DNA of 64,000 nucleotides. It comes from Microbacterium enclense. Lineage in GTDB: Bacteria; Actinomycetota; Actinomycetes; Actinomycetales; Microbacteriaceae. Positions 17,540-27,745 of this stretch are shown in pieces. The stretch lies in assembly GCF_004022425.1 (NCBI RefSeq), contig NZ_RBZY01000010.1, positions 1 through 64,000 of the forward strand, given 5' to 3'. The notes beneath the pieces were generated by a model. It was not told the DNA's origin, ran no database searches, and saw only the letters and a program-made list of their open reading frames with translations. Position 1 is the first letter of the stretch. Every line of letters begins with the position of its first letter. A program made the position numbers and the translations under genes.

Positions 17540-18582
17540 GCGCGACAACCCTCCCCGCGCTCTCCGCCGTCACCGCGGGGCGGCTGCGCCGACGTCGGCG
17601 CTGGACCGTGGTCACCGGCATCCTGGCCCTTCTCATCCTGGTCGCGTTCATGCTGTCGCTCATGCTCGGCCAGACCTTCTACTCCCCCGCCGCGGTGTGG
17701 GGCGTCCTCACCGGCCAGTCCGTGCCCGGCGCGTCGTTCACCGTCGGTGAGCTGCGCCTCCCCCGCGCGACGACCGCGCTGTTCACGGGACTCTGCTTCG
17801 GCATGGGCGGCGTCGTGTTCCAGACGATGCTGCGCAACGCCCTCGCCAGCCCCGACGTCATCGGAATCAACACCGGGGCGAGCGCCGCCGCCGTCATCGG
17901 CATCGTGGTTCTCGGGCTGGGCGAGACGACCGTGTCCTTTCTCGCGATGGCCGCCGCGCTCGCCGCCGCACTGACGATCTACCTCCTGGCCTACCGCGAC
18001 GGCGGGTCGGGGGCCCGGCTCATCCTCGTCGGCATCGGCGTCGCAGCAATGTGCCAGGCCGTGGTGTCGTACGTCATCGCCCGCGCCGCCGAGTACGATC
18101 TCCCCGCCGCGATGCGGTGGATCACCGGCAACCTCAACGACGCCACGTGGGACCGCGCCCTGCCCGTCGTCGGTGCCGTCGTCATCCTCGGTCCGGTGCT
18201 GCTGGCCCTGGCCCGCCGGTTGGAGATCCTCCGGGTGGGCGACGACACCGCCGCCGCCCTGGGGCTCCCCGTCGAACGCAGCCGCCTGCTGCTCATCGTC
18301 GCCGCGGTGGGACTGCTCGCCTTCGGCACGGCGGCCGCCGGACCCATCGCGTTCGTGTCGTTCCTGGCCGGACCGATCGCCGTCCGCATCCTCGGTCCGG
18401 TCGGCTCGCCCGTGCTTCCCGCGGGACTCGTGGGCGCACTCCTCGTGCTCGTCGCGGACTTCTGCGCGCAGTACGCGTTCGGCACGCGCCTGCCGGTGGG
18501 TGTCATCACCGGCGTGCTCGGCGCGCCCTATCTCATCTACCTGCTCGTCCGCAGCAGTCGATCCGGAGGCACCACGCTATGA
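17536..18582 (+). CDS. FecCD-family iron-siderophore permease, second subunit
   Basis: 348 residues from GTG 17536, which overlaps the first permease stop. A basic N-terminus (RLRRRRRW) precedes about ten membrane segments. The family motifs are RLPRATTALFTGLCFGMGG and LRNALASPDVIGINTGASA, with GPIAFVSFLAGPIAVRI as the coupling region. It partners with the 16493 gene product as a heterodimeric permease. The stop overlaps the ATPase ATG. Confidence 0.93.
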   Translation: MSATTLPALSAVTAGRLRRRRRWTVVTGILALLILVAFMLSLMLGQTFYSPAAVWGVLTGQSVPGASFTVGELRLPRATTALFTGLCFGMGGVVFQTMLRNALASPDVIGINTGASAAAVIGIVVLGLGETTVSFLAMAAALAAALTIYLLAYRDGGSGARLILVGIGVAAMCQAVVSYVIARAAEYDLPAAMRWITGNLNDATWDRALPVVGAVVILGPVLLALARRLEILRVGDDTAAALGLPVERSRLLLIVAAVGLLAFGTAAAGPIAFVSFLAGPIAVRILGPVGSPVLPAGLVGALLVLVADFCAQYAFGTRLPVGVITGVLGAPYLIYLLVRSSRSGGTTL

Positions 18583-19412
18583 CGACCCAGCGCACCCTGC
18601 AGGCCGAAGCCGTGACCCTCGGCTACGGCGACCGCACGATCGTCGACGCCCTCGACCTGCGACTGCCCCCGGGCCGCGTCACCACCATCGTGGGGGCCAA
18701 CGCGTGCGGCAAGTCGACGCTGCTGAAGGCGATGGCCCGCCTCCTCGCCCCGGCCGGCGGTCAGGTCCTGCTGGACGGCAAAGCGATCCACCGGATGCCG
18801 ACGAAACAGGTCGCGCGGGTCCTCGGACTCCTCCCGCAGTCGCCGGTGGCCCCCGACGGCATCGCCGTGTCCGATCTCGTCAGCCGCGGACGCCATCCTC
18901 ACCAGGGCGCGCTGGCGCGGTGGACGCGCTCCGACGATGACGCGGTCGCCCGTGCCCTCGAGGCCACCGACACCGCGCATCTCGCCGATCGACACGTCGA
19001 CGAGCTCAGCGGCGGCCAGCGCCAGCGCGTGTGGATCGCGATGGCGCTCGCCCAGGAGACCGACGTCCTGCTGCTCGACGAGCCGACCACGTTCCTCGAC
19101 ATCAGTCACCAGATCGACGTGCTCGACCTCTTGACCGACCTCAATCGGCAGCGCGGCACGACCGTGGCGATGGTCCTGCACGATCTCAACCTCGCCGCGC
19201 GGTACGCCGACCACCTCGTCGCGATGGCGGGCGGCCGCGTCATCGCCGCGGGAGACCCGGGCGATGTCATCACCGAGCCGATCGTGCGCGAGGTGTTCGG
19301 CCTCGACTCCCGCGTCGTGCCCGACCCTCTGACCGGCCGCCCGATGGTGATCCCGATCGGTCGGCACCACACGATCGTCGAGCCGGAGCAGATCGACGCC
19401 GAACGGGTCTAG
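18579..19412 (+). CDS. Iron-siderophore ABC transporter ATP-binding protein
   Basis: A 277-residue ATPase with Walker A GANACGKST (about 38-46), Q-loop LLPQS, signature LSGGQRQRVWIAMA, Walker B VLLLDEPTTFLD and H-loop VLHDLN. It matches the FepC/FecE class. Cys replaces the more common Gly in the Walker A GxxxxGKS, which is frequent in this group. It completes the importer: lipoprotein, two permeases, ATPase. The operon ends here; a weak stem (GCCGCG/CGCGGC) follows before the convergent reductase gene. Confidence 0.94.
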   Translation: MTTQRTLQAEAVTLGYGDRTIVDALDLRLPPGRVTTIVGANACGKSTLLKAMARLLAPAGGQVLLDGKAIHRMPTKQVARVLGLLPQSPVAPDGIAVSDLVSRGRHPHQGALARWTRSDDDAVARALEATDTAHLADRHVDELSGGQRQRVWIAMALAQETDVLLLDEPTTFLDISHQIDVLDLLTDLNRQRGTTVAMVLHDLNLAARYADHLVAMAGGRVIAAGDPGDVITEPIVREVFGLDSRVVPDPLTGRPMVIPIGRHHTIVEPEQIDAERV

Positions 19413-19468
19413 GCCCGACGGGCCGCGCGGTGACGCGGCGCGGGCTTACGGTGCGCACACGCCCGTGA

Positions 19469-20398
19469 TCAGGCCGTGCGCTCGACCTGTCCGGCGCGCC
19501 AGTAGCCCATGAAGGCGACGCGCTTGCGGTCGACGCCGCACCCCTGCACCAGCAGGCGCCGCAGCACCTTGACGGTCTGCGACTCCCCCGCGATCCACGC
19601 GTAGAACTCGCCCTCGGTGTCGGCGGGGCTGTCCCACAGCAGGTCGACGTCGACATCGATGTCCTCGAGCTCCTGCGGGCGGGGGGCCGCCGCTCGAGCC
19701 AGGACTTCACGGGATGCCATGGTCCAGGCCTCGACGGCTTCGATCAGCGCCTCGCCGTGGGGGCGATCGTCACGCGCGAGCCAGCGCACACGGCCCGCCC
19801 CGGCGGAGACGGGCAGCGCGTCGTCGACGCTCGGCACCTCGATGAAGGCATCCACGACGAACCCCGGGCCGAGACCCTCGAGGATCGCGCAGATCGCGGG
19901 CGCGGCCGTCTCGTCGCCGGCCAGGAGCAGACGCTGCGCGGTTCCGGGATGGAAGTCGATGCCCTGCGCCGACTCGGGGCTGCGCGCATCCGGGCCGACG
20001 ACGAGGATGCTGTCGCCGGTGGTGGCGCCCTCGGCCCAGGCCCCGGCGGGGCCGGCATCGTGGTGCAGCACGAAGTCGATGTCGAGCTCGAGCGCCTCGG
20101 GGTCGACCCGTCGCACCGTGTAGGTGCGGAACGGCATCCGTTCCTCGTCCGGGAGGTCGCGCCAGCGCGTGTACCACTCGCCGTTGTTGATCGCCGCCGG
20201 GTCGGTCTGCCCGATGTCGCACAGCGTGCCGTCGGGTCCGGGGAGCACGATCTTCACGCGCTGGTCGCGGCGGTCGGTGCCGAAGACCTCGAAGTCGGGC
20301 GACGTGAAGGTGATGCGCGCGAAGTGCGGAGACAACCGGCGGGCGTGCTTCACCACGGCGACGTACGGGCGGTAGGCGGGACGCGTGGCTGTCTTCAC
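19469..20398 (-). CDS. Siderophore-interacting protein, NAD(P)H-dependent ferric reductase
   Basis: A 309-residue flavoprotein of the SIP family (ViuB/YqjH relatives). It has an N-terminal FAD-binding beta-barrel with RTYTVR (about 92-97), then a C-terminal region with LAGDETAAPAICAIL (about 160-175) and a final GYWRAGQ. It reduces ferric-siderophore in the cytosol to release iron, a job that fits the importer next door. The start is GTG at 20398. A TATCCT six bases before that GTG suggests a leaderless transcript whose promoter is covered by an iron box. Confidence 0.92.
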   Translation of the reverse strand: MKTATRPAYRPYVAVVKHARRLSPHFARITFTSPDFEVFGTDRRDQRVKIVLPGPDGTLCDIGQTDPAAINNGEWYTRWRDLPDEERMPFRTYTVRRVDPEALELDIDFVLHHDAGPAGAWAEGATTGDSILVVGPDARSPESAQGIDFHPGTAQRLLLAGDETAAPAICAILEGLGPGFVVDAFIEVPSVDDALPVSAGAGRVRWLARDDRPHGEALIEAVEAWTMASREVLARAAAPRPQELEDIDVDVDLLWDSPADTEGEFYAWIAGESQTVKVLRRLLVQGCGVDRKRVAFMGYWRAGQVERTA

Positions 20399-20401
20399 CC
20401 G

Positions 20402-20420
20402 ATAAGGATATCCTTACCTA
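20402..20420 (-). promoter_or_regulatory. Iron box and probable leaderless promoter of the siderophore reductase
   Basis: The minus strand reads TAGGTAAGGATATCCTTAT, sharing TAGGTAAGGATA with the box at 15396-15415 and containing a 14-bp palindrome TAAGGATATCCTTA. TATCCT inside it fits TANNNT and ends six bases before the GTG at 20398, leaving no room for a leader. Confidence 0.65.
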
Positions 20421-20464
20421 TCCTTCGATGCCAGGCGGCGGACCTCGGAAACCCCGGGACCGAA

Positions 20465-21622
20465 CTACTCCACGAGAGTCGCCGTGCGCGTGATCGCCTC
20501 GCGCAGCACGTCCGGGGAACAGCCGAAGTTGATGCGCACGTGCCCCGCACCCTCGGCGCCGAAGTAGGGGCCGAGGTGGAACGCGACCTTCGCCTCGCGT
20601 CGGATCTTGCCCGCGGGGTTGTCGCCCCAGCCGTACGCCGACAAGTCGACCCACGCCAGGAAGCCGGCATCCGGGATCCGATACCGTGCGAGCGGCAGGT
20701 GCTCCGCGAGCAGCTCGGCGAGCAGACGTCGGTTGCCGTCGAGCGCCGCGCGCAGACCATCGAGCCACCCGTCGCTCTCGGGCGCGAAGGCCGCCACGGC
20801 GGCGCGCGCCCCGAACAGCCCGGTGCGCCACTCGACCTCGGCGGGCAGCCCGGCGACCACGGCGGTCCTGTCGTCGGCGGCCGTGACCATCAGCGCGCAT
20901 TTCAGCCCCGCCAGATTGAACGCCTTGCTCGCGCTCACGAGCGCGAAGCCGACGCGCCGGGCGGCATCGGAGGCCGCCAGGAACGGCGTGAACTCCGCAC
21001 CCGGGTGAATCAGCGGCGCGTGGATCTCGTCGCTCACGACGACGGCCCCGTGCTCCTCGGCGATCTCGGCGAGACGCACCAGAGACTCCCGGGAGTGCGC
21101 CGTCCCGGTCGGATTGTGCGGGTTGCAGAGCAGCACCGCACGGGCACCGGATGCCAGCGCCCCCGCGATCTGGTCGAGGTCGAGCTCCCACACCTCCCCC
21201 GTATCGCGAAGCGGCACGCGCTCCACCACACCCCCGGCCTCGGGGACGCAGTCGTAGAACGGCGGATACACCGGCGGGGTCACCACGACCCGATCACCCG
21301 GCGCGATCGTGCCGCGCAGGATCTCGACGACGCCCATCATCACATCGCACGTGCTGCGCACCCGCGCCGGGTCGAGGGTCCATCCGAACCGCCGCTCCGC
21401 GAACGCGGCGTAGGCGCGGGCCAGACCCGGGTCGGGCGGGGTGTACCCGGTATCGCCCCGCTCGATGAGAGCGGCCAGTTCGCGCGTGATCGCGGGGGCG
21501 AGCGGGAAGTCGGTCTCGGCGACGAACAGGGGCAGCACGTCGACGGGGTATGTCCGCCACTTCGAGCTGCTCCGCTCCCGCAGGCGCTCCAGCGGAAGGG
21601 CTTCCAGAGGAGTAACGCTCAT
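20465..21622 (-). CDS. PatB/MalY-type PLP-dependent C-S lyase or aminotransferase
   Basis: A 385-residue fold-type I PLP enzyme. It has LLCNPHNPTG near residue 165, SDEIHAPLI near 198 and the Schiff-base lysine in SASKAFNLAGLKCALM near residue 232. The pattern matches MalY/PatB cystathionine beta-lyases, which release homocysteine, ammonia and pyruvate from cystathionine. It lies upstream of the siderophore reductase but the reductase has its own promoter. Aminotransferase activity on aromatic or other amino acids is an alternative. Confidence 0.85.
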   Translation of the reverse strand: MSVTPLEALPLERLRERSSSKWRTYPVDVLPLFVAETDFPLAPAITRELAALIERGDTGYTPPDPGLARAYAAFAERRFGWTLDPARVRSTCDVMMGVVEILRGTIAPGDRVVVTPPVYPPFYDCVPEAGGVVERVPLRDTGEVWELDLDQIAGALASGARAVLLCNPHNPTGTAHSRESLVRLAEIAEEHGAVVVSDEIHAPLIHPGAEFTPFLAASDAARRVGFALVSASKAFNLAGLKCALMVTAADDRTAVVAGLPAEVEWRTGLFGARAAVAAFAPESDGWLDGLRAALDGNRRLLAELLAEHLPLARYRIPDAGFLAWVDLSAYGWGDNPAGKIRREAKVAFHLGPYFGAEGAGHVRINFGCSPDVLREAITRTATLVE

Positions 21623-21680
21623 CCTGCGAGCCTAATCAGCGGGACCGCCCCGAGGGAGTCGCGCGTCAGACGGGGAAACA

Positions 21681-21712
21681 CGAACGCCCACCCCGGGAGG
21701 GGTGGGCGTTCG
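21681..21712. terminator. Terminator of the suf operon
   Basis: A 14-bp perfect stem, CGAACGCCCACCCC at 21681-21694 with GGGGTGGGCGTTCG at 21699-21712, has a GGGA loop. On the minus strand it is followed by TGTTTCC. It lies about 70 bases past the sufT stop and 59 bases before the patB start. Confidence 0.75.
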
Positions 21713-21783
21713 GAGAACTCGGGAATTCGAGTCGCGGAGCCGATGGCGCAGAGCCGGAGGCGGATCCGCGTCGTGCGCTGCGT

Positions 21784-22113
21784 TCAGATCGCGAAGCCGA
21801 GGGCGCGCATCATGTCGCGGCCGTCGTCGGTGATCCGCTCGGGTCCCCACGGCGGCATCCACACCCAGTTGATGCGGAAGCGATCCACGACGTTGTCGAG
21901 GGCCTGAGCGGTCTGCTCCTCGAGCACGTCGGTGAGGGGGCACCCCGCCGACGTCAGCGTCATGTGGATGACGAGGGCGTCGTTCTCGTCGTCCCACGCG
22001 AGGTCGTAGATCAGCCCCAGGTCGACGACGTTGATCCCCAGTTCGGGGTCCATGACGTCCTTCAGGGCCTCGGTGACCTCGTCGTATTTCTCGGGAGCGA
22101 GCGTTGCGGTCAT
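21784..22113 (-). CDS. sufT: SufT/MIP18-family Fe-S cluster assembly factor (DUF59)
   Basis: A 109-residue protein with the DUF59 signature MDPELGINVVDLGLIY (about 20-35) and a conserved Cys in TSAGCPLTD near residue 58. Such proteins help mature or transfer Fe-S clusters. It is the last gene of the operon, nine bases after sufC. Its closing segment (NWVWMPPWGPERIT) is typical of the actinobacterial group. Confidence 0.9.
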   Translation of the reverse strand: MTATLAPEKYDEVTEALKDVMDPELGINVVDLGLIYDLAWDDENDALVIHMTLTSAGCPLTDVLEEQTAQALDNVVDRFRINWVWMPPWGPERITDDGRDMMRALGFAI

Positions 22114-22122
22114 GTAACGATC

Positions 22123-22893
22123 TTACGCGTCGACCGGGCTGCCGGCTTCGAGGAAGCGGTCGTAACCCTCTTCCTCGAGTCGGTCGGCGAGCTCGGGGCC
22201 ACCCTCTTCGACGATCCGGCCCTTCACGACGACGTGCACGAAGTCGGGGCGGATGTAGCGGAGGATGCGGGTGTAGTGCGTGATGAGGAGGACGCCGAGG
22301 TCGGTCTGCTCCTTCGCTCGGTTCACGCCCTCCGACACGATCTTGAGCGCGTCGACGTCCAGGCCCGAGTCGGTCTCGTCGAGGACCGCGATCTTCGGCT
22401 TGAGCAGCTCCAGCTGAAGGATCTCGTGACGCTTCTTCTCGCCGCCCGAGAAGCCCTCGTTGACGTTGCGCTGCGCGAAGACGGCATCCATGCGAAGGTT
22501 CGCCATGGCGCCCTTGACGTCCTTGGTCCAGGACCGGATGGCCGGAGCCTCGCCGTCGATCGCGGTCTTCGCGGTCCGAAGGAAGTTCGTCACGGTGACG
22601 CCCGGGATCTCGACCGGGTACTGCATCGCGAGGAACAGGCCCGCGCGCGCACGCTCGTCGACGCTCATCTCGAGCACGTCCTCACCGTCCAGGGTGATGG
22701 AACCGCTCGTCACGGTGTACTTGGGGTGACCGGCGATCGTGTACGCCAGGGTCGACTTGCCGGAGCCGTTGGGGCCCATGATCGCGTGGGTCTCACCGGT
22801 GCGCAGCGTCAGCGTCACGCCGTTGAGGATCGGGGCCGTGCCGGCATCCGTCTCGACCGTCACGTGGAGGTCGCGGATCTCGAGGACAGACAT
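22123..22893 (-). CDS. sufC: Fe-S cluster assembly ATPase SufC
   Basis: A 256-residue ABC-type ATPase with Walker A GPNGSGKST (about 37-45), signature FSGGEKKRHEILQL (about 146-159) and Walker B AVLDETDSGLD. DETDSGLD in place of DEPT is diagnostic for SufC. It drives the SufBCD scaffold in the cytosol. The start ATG 22893 follows a short gap after the Rieske gene. Order in the operon: sufB, sufD, Rieske, sufC, sufT. Confidence 0.96.
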   Translation of the reverse strand: MSVLEIRDLHVTVETDAGTAPILNGVTLTLRTGETHAIMGPNGSGKSTLAYTIAGHPKYTVTSGSITLDGEDVLEMSVDERARAGLFLAMQYPVEIPGVTVTNFLRTAKTAIDGEAPAIRSWTKDVKGAMANLRMDAVFAQRNVNEGFSGGEKKRHEILQLELLKPKIAVLDETDSGLDVDALKIVSEGVNRAKEQTDLGVLLITHYTRILRYIRPDFVHVVVKGRIVEEGGPELADRLEEEGYDRFLEAGSPVDA

Positions 22894-22913
22894 GGTGTTC
22901 CTAACTCGGTAGT

Positions 22914-23240
22914 TCAGAGAGATTTCGTGACGGCGGGGTCGATGAGCACGTCGTCTCCATCGATCACGACCTCGTACACGGGGACCGGCTCGTACGCCGG
23001 CAGGTTCAGGGGGCGACCCGTGGTCAGCGAGAACGCCGAGCCGTGGGCCCAGCATTCCAGCGTCTCGCCCTCGACGAAACCGTCCGAGAGCGAGATGTCG
23101 CCGTGGGTGCAGACGTCGCCGATCGCGTGGACGTCGCCGTTGCCATCGAGAACGACGGCCATGGCGACACCGCCGACCTCGACGCGGCGGGCCTCGTCCT
23201 GAACGAGCTCGCTGAGCCCGCAGACGCGCGTGGCGCTCAC
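22914..23240 (-). CDS. Rieske [2Fe-2S] ferredoxin in the suf operon
   Basis: A 108-residue single-domain Rieske protein with ligands in CTH (Cys44, His46) and CWAH (Cys63, His66). It matches the small non-heme oxygenase-type or NirD-like ferredoxins. Its place between sufD and sufC, with a start overlapping the sufD stop, suggests a role as electron carrier in cluster assembly or as a client. This gene order is typical of Actinobacteria; the exact function is not established. Confidence 0.92.
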   Translation of the reverse strand: MSATRVCGLSELVQDEARRVEVGGVAMAVVLDGNGDVHAIGDVCTHGDISLSDGFVEGETLECWAHGSAFSLTTGRPLNLPAYEPVPVYEVVIDGDDVLIDPAVTKSL

Positions 23241-24430
23241 GCCGCGGCTCCGTCGGCGAGCTCGCGCTCGATCGCCTCGATGAGCTCGGTCTCGAGCTCG
23301 GGGATGCCGATGCGCTGAACGATCTCGCTCAGGAACCCGAGCACGACGAGGCGTCGCGCCTCGTCTTCGGCGATACCGCGCGCCTGCAGATAGAACAGCT
23401 GCTCGTCATCGAACCGACCCGTCGCACTGGCGTGCCCGGCACCCTGGATATCGCCGGTCTCGATCTCGAGGTTCGGGATGGAGTCGGCGCGCGCGCCGTC
23501 GGTGAGCACGAGGTTGCGGTTCGCCTCGTACGAGTCGGTGCCCGTGGCATCCGGTCCGATGAGCACGTCGCCGATCCAGACGCTTCGGGCACTCTCGCCC
23601 TGCAGTGCCCCCTTGTAGAGCACATCGCCGACGGTGTGCGGACCCTTGTGGTGGAGGTAGACCTGCGACTCCAGGTGCTGGCCGGCGTCGGCGAACGACA
23701 GGCCGTAGAGGCGACCCTCGGCACCCGCGCCCGCGAGTTCGACCGACGGGTTGACGCGTACCACTCCCCCGCCGAAGCTCACCACGACGTGCGTCAGCTT
23801 GGCGTCGCGGTCGACGCGCGCCTGGTGCGACGAAGCGTGCACGGCGTCGTCGTCCCACCGCTGCACCGACACGACGGTCAGTTCGGCGCCGTCGCGCACG
23901 AGGATCTCGACGTTCTGCGCGTGGTGGGCGGTGCCCTCGTGCCGCAGCACCACGGTGCCGCGCGAGTTCGGCTGCGCCTCGATGACCACGTGCGCGTGCG
24001 CGAGGCCGCCCGTGCCGGTCAGCCGCACGACGATCGGCTCGTCGAGCTCGACGTTCGCCGGGATGCGCAGCAGCGGAGCCTCGGGCTCGTGCGTCCATGC
24101 GAGCGCGGCCGTCCGGTCTTCGGGTCGGAAGTGCTCGCCGCGAGGCGCCTGACCGGCGCCGAGACGGAGCTGCTCCACGGCGTCGGGCGCGGTGACCTCG
24201 ACGCGCATGATCCCCTCGGGGCCGGCTTCGTCCGCGAACAGCGGGCGGAGCCGATCGATCGGGCTCAGCTTCCAGTTGACCTCGCGGCCGGTGGGGGTAC
24301 CGAAATCGTTCGGGTCGAACGAGGTCGGACGCTCCGACCGCGTCTGGACGGGGACGACGGATGCCACCAGCGCGGCAGGGTCGATATGACCCTCCGCCGC
24401 ACCGGCAGGGGTCTGGGTCGCAGTCGTCAT
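23237..24430 (-). CDS. sufD: Fe-S cluster assembly protein SufD
   Basis: A 397-residue member of the SufB/SufD family. The C-terminal half is a beta-helix (about 110-330) and ends in the conserved stretch ASATGRFDDEQLFYLQARGI. It forms the SufBC2D scaffold with SufB and SufC. Its ATG (24428-24430) touches the sufB stop (TAA at 24431-24433), consistent with coupling. Confidence 0.95.
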   Translation of the reverse strand: MTTATQTPAGAAEGHIDPAALVASVVPVQTRSERPTSFDPNDFGTPTGREVNWKLSPIDRLRPLFADEAGPEGIMRVEVTAPDAVEQLRLGAGQAPRGEHFRPEDRTAALAWTHEPEAPLLRIPANVELDEPIVVRLTGTGGLAHAHVVIEAQPNSRGTVVLRHEGTAHHAQNVEILVRDGAELTVVSVQRWDDDAVHASSHQARVDRDAKLTHVVVSFGGGVVRVNPSVELAGAGAEGRLYGLSFADAGQHLESQVYLHHKGPHTVGDVLYKGALQGESARSVWIGDVLIGPDATGTDSYEANRNLVLTDGARADSIPNLEIETGDIQGAGHASATGRFDDEQLFYLQARGIAEDEARRLVVLGFLSEIVQRIGIPELETELIEAIERELADGAAA

Positions 24431-25849
<1,419 letters not shown>

Positions 25850-25905
25850 GGTGGTCACTCTCCTTCTCGGGCCTCAACGGTGTCATCCGCCCCGACATTC
25901 CGCTC

Positions 25906-25925
25906 GAGACTCCGGTTGGAGTCTC
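25906..25925. promoter_or_regulatory. Palindrome upstream of sufB
   Basis: GAGACTCC (25906-25913), GGTT, GGAGTCTC (25918-25925) form a perfect 8-bp inverted repeat about 57 bases before the sufB ATG, in the region shared with divergent ctaA. It is a plausible operator for an Fe-S or redox regulator encoded elsewhere. Confidence 0.45.
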
Positions 25926-26105
25926 AGGAACATCGCTGGTGGGCCCGCTCGAAGGCGCTGGCTGCGCGCCTAGACTGTCAGTGGTGCGAGACGCCAGAGC
26001 GCCGCACCGGAAGACCCTTTGATTCTACAGGCAACGCCCGCTCCCGGCACGGCACGCGCACCCTTCGCACCGGCCCGAGCGCACCGCCGCCAGGAGGCTG
26101 CGCGC

Positions 26106-27074
26106 ATGTCCACCGCTTCGTCCCCCCGCGTCCTGGGTCGCATCGTCGACTGGCTGCCGACCCGTGTCGATCGTCGCCTGCGCGTGTTCGCCTGGTTGTC
26201 GTTCGTGGCCGAGGTGCTCATCATCGGCACCGGCGGTGCCGTGCGCCTGACCGGCTCGGGCCTTGGCTGCCCGACATGGCCCCGGTGCACCCCCGACTCG
26301 CTCGTCAACACGCCCGAGATGGGCATTCACGGGATCATCGAGTTCGGCAACCGCACGCTGACGGGGGTCGTCGGCATCCTGGCCCTGGCCGTCGTCGTGC
26401 TCATGTGGCGCATGCGGAAAGAGCGCCGCGGCATGTTCGTGCTCTCCCTCGTCGTGCTCGGCGGGATCGTCGCGCAGGCCATCGTCGGCGGGATCACGGT
26501 GCTGACCGGCCTGAACCCCTTCATCGTGGGCTTCCACTACATCGCCTCGGTGATCCTCGTCACGGTGTGCGCGGCGTTCCTGACGCTGATGTACCTGCCG
26601 GCCGGGCGGCGTGAGCGCGTGGTCCAGCCGTGGTTCGCGGGTCTCGTTCACGCCACGACGGCCGTGCTCGCCCTCACCATCGTCTTCGGCGTCCTCACCA
26701 CGGGAGCCGGACCCCACTCTGGCGATGCCGCCGCGGTGCAGCGCAACGGCTTCGACGCCGAGGTCCTCGAGCACGTGCACGCCTGGCCCGGCTACGCCCT
26801 GTTCGCGTTGACGCTCGTCATCGCGGTGATCGCCTGGCGCCGGCGGCTGACCGTGCGCCGGTGGGCGACGGCGCTGCTGGCGGTGGAACTGGTCCAGATC
26901 GCGGTGGGCCTGTACCAGGCGCGGAACGGGCTGCCCGAACTCGCCGTCGGCATCCACATGGTGCTGGCTGCCCTGACCGCCGCTGCCATGACCGTCGTAA
27001 TCCTGCGCCTCAAAGCCCCCGTCGCGGTGGCCCCCGCCGACGTCGTCGACGCGGTGGACGCGGTCCGGCGCTGA
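26106..27074 (+). CDS. ctaA: Heme A synthase (CtaA/COX15)
   Basis: A 322-residue membrane protein with about eight hydrophobic segments. It has the signature GGAVRLTGSGLGCPTWPRC (about 43-61), then GIIEFGNRTL and later histidines in LEHVHAWPGYA and VGIHMVL that ligate hemes. It oxidises the heme O methyl group to make heme A for cytochrome aa3 oxidase. AGGAGG precedes ATG 26106. CtaB, which makes heme O, is encoded 700 bases downstream on the other strand. Confidence 0.93.
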   Translation: MSTASSPRVLGRIVDWLPTRVDRRLRVFAWLSFVAEVLIIGTGGAVRLTGSGLGCPTWPRCTPDSLVNTPEMGIHGIIEFGNRTLTGVVGILALAVVVLMWRMRKERRGMFVLSLVVLGGIVAQAIVGGITVLTGLNPFIVGFHYIASVILVTVCAAFLTLMYLPAGRRERVVQPWFAGLVHATTAVLALTIVFGVLTTGAGPHSGDAAAVQRNGFDAEVLEHVHAWPGYALFALTLVIAVIAWRRRLTVRRWATALLAVELVQIAVGLYQARNGLPELAVGIHMVLAALTAAAMTVVILRLKAPVAVAPADVVDAVDAVRR

Positions 27075-27186
27075 CCGTAGCGCCTTCATAGGCGATTCAT
27101 CGAGCGCCCAGAGCCCACGCACCGGGGCGTGCGAGACTGTGGACCCTCCGGTGCCGACCGTGCCCGGAATCGAAGGAGTTCATTCC

Positions 27187-27666
27187 ATGCAGACCCGCCC
27201 CCGCCTGGTGACCAGCATCCCGTTCTGGGTGCTCCTGGTCCTCTCCCTGGCTTCCGTGATCGGCGGACTCGTCATCGTCTTCCAGCAGATCGACGCGATG
27301 CAAGCGGTGCTGAACGACCCGAACGCCACCGTCGTCACCGTCTACGTCGCCCAGTCGTGGGCCATCGTGGGCGCTGCGCTTCTCGGGGCCGGCGCCCTCG
27401 GCCTGGTCGCAACGCTCGCCGTCGCCGCCGTGGTGTCGACGCGCCCGCGTCCGGACACGTCCGTCGAGACGCTCGACGGGGCGAGCGACGACGAGGGCTT
27501 CCCGTTCTCCGCCGCCCCCACCGTGGCCGCCGCCGCGACGACGGCCCCCGCGGCTCCCCTCGTCCTCGAGGATGCCGATGTCGAGACGTCGTCCGACACC
27601 CCGGCTCCCGCGAAGGCAGCCACCGTCGCACGCGAGGATGCCGACGAAGACCCCGCGCGCGGCTGA
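27187..27666 (+). CDS. Small two-helix membrane protein, function unknown
   Basis: A 159-residue protein from ATG 27187, preceded by GAAGGAG. Hydrophobic helices at about 11-32 and 57-85 flank a short extracytoplasmic loop (QQIDAMQAVLNDPNATVV). The C-terminal 70 residues are acidic and Ala/Pro-rich. I do not recognise a named family. It lies between ctaA and ctaB and ends at a bidirectional terminator. Confidence 0.75.
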   Translation: MQTRPRLVTSIPFWVLLVLSLASVIGGLVIVFQQIDAMQAVLNDPNATVVTVYVAQSWAIVGAALLGAGALGLVATLAVAAVVSTRPRPDTSVETLDGASDDEGFPFSAAPTVAAAATTAPAAPLVLEDADVETSSDTPAPAKAATVAREDADEDPARG

Positions 27667-27689
27667 TCGCACGGTCTCCGCGCGTCACG

Positions 27690-27729
27690 AAGAACGCCCG
27701 CCTCCCCGAATCGGGGGGCGGGCGTTCTT
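27690..27729. terminator. Bidirectional terminator before convergent ctaB
   Basis: AAGAACGCCCGCC (from 27690) pairs with GGCGGGCGTTCTT (to 27729), extended by CCCCG/CGGGG with a one-base bulge and an AAT-type loop. It lies between the stops at 27666 (+) and 27746 (-). Confidence 0.75.
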
Positions 27730-27745
27730 CGTGCGGATCAGCTCG

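Noticed and set aside
25976-25983. TGTCAGTG upstream of ctaA as a RecA-NDp promoter
   Set aside because: The left motif is perfect, but eight bases later the sequence is CGCCAG and not TANNNT, and ctaA is not a damage gene.
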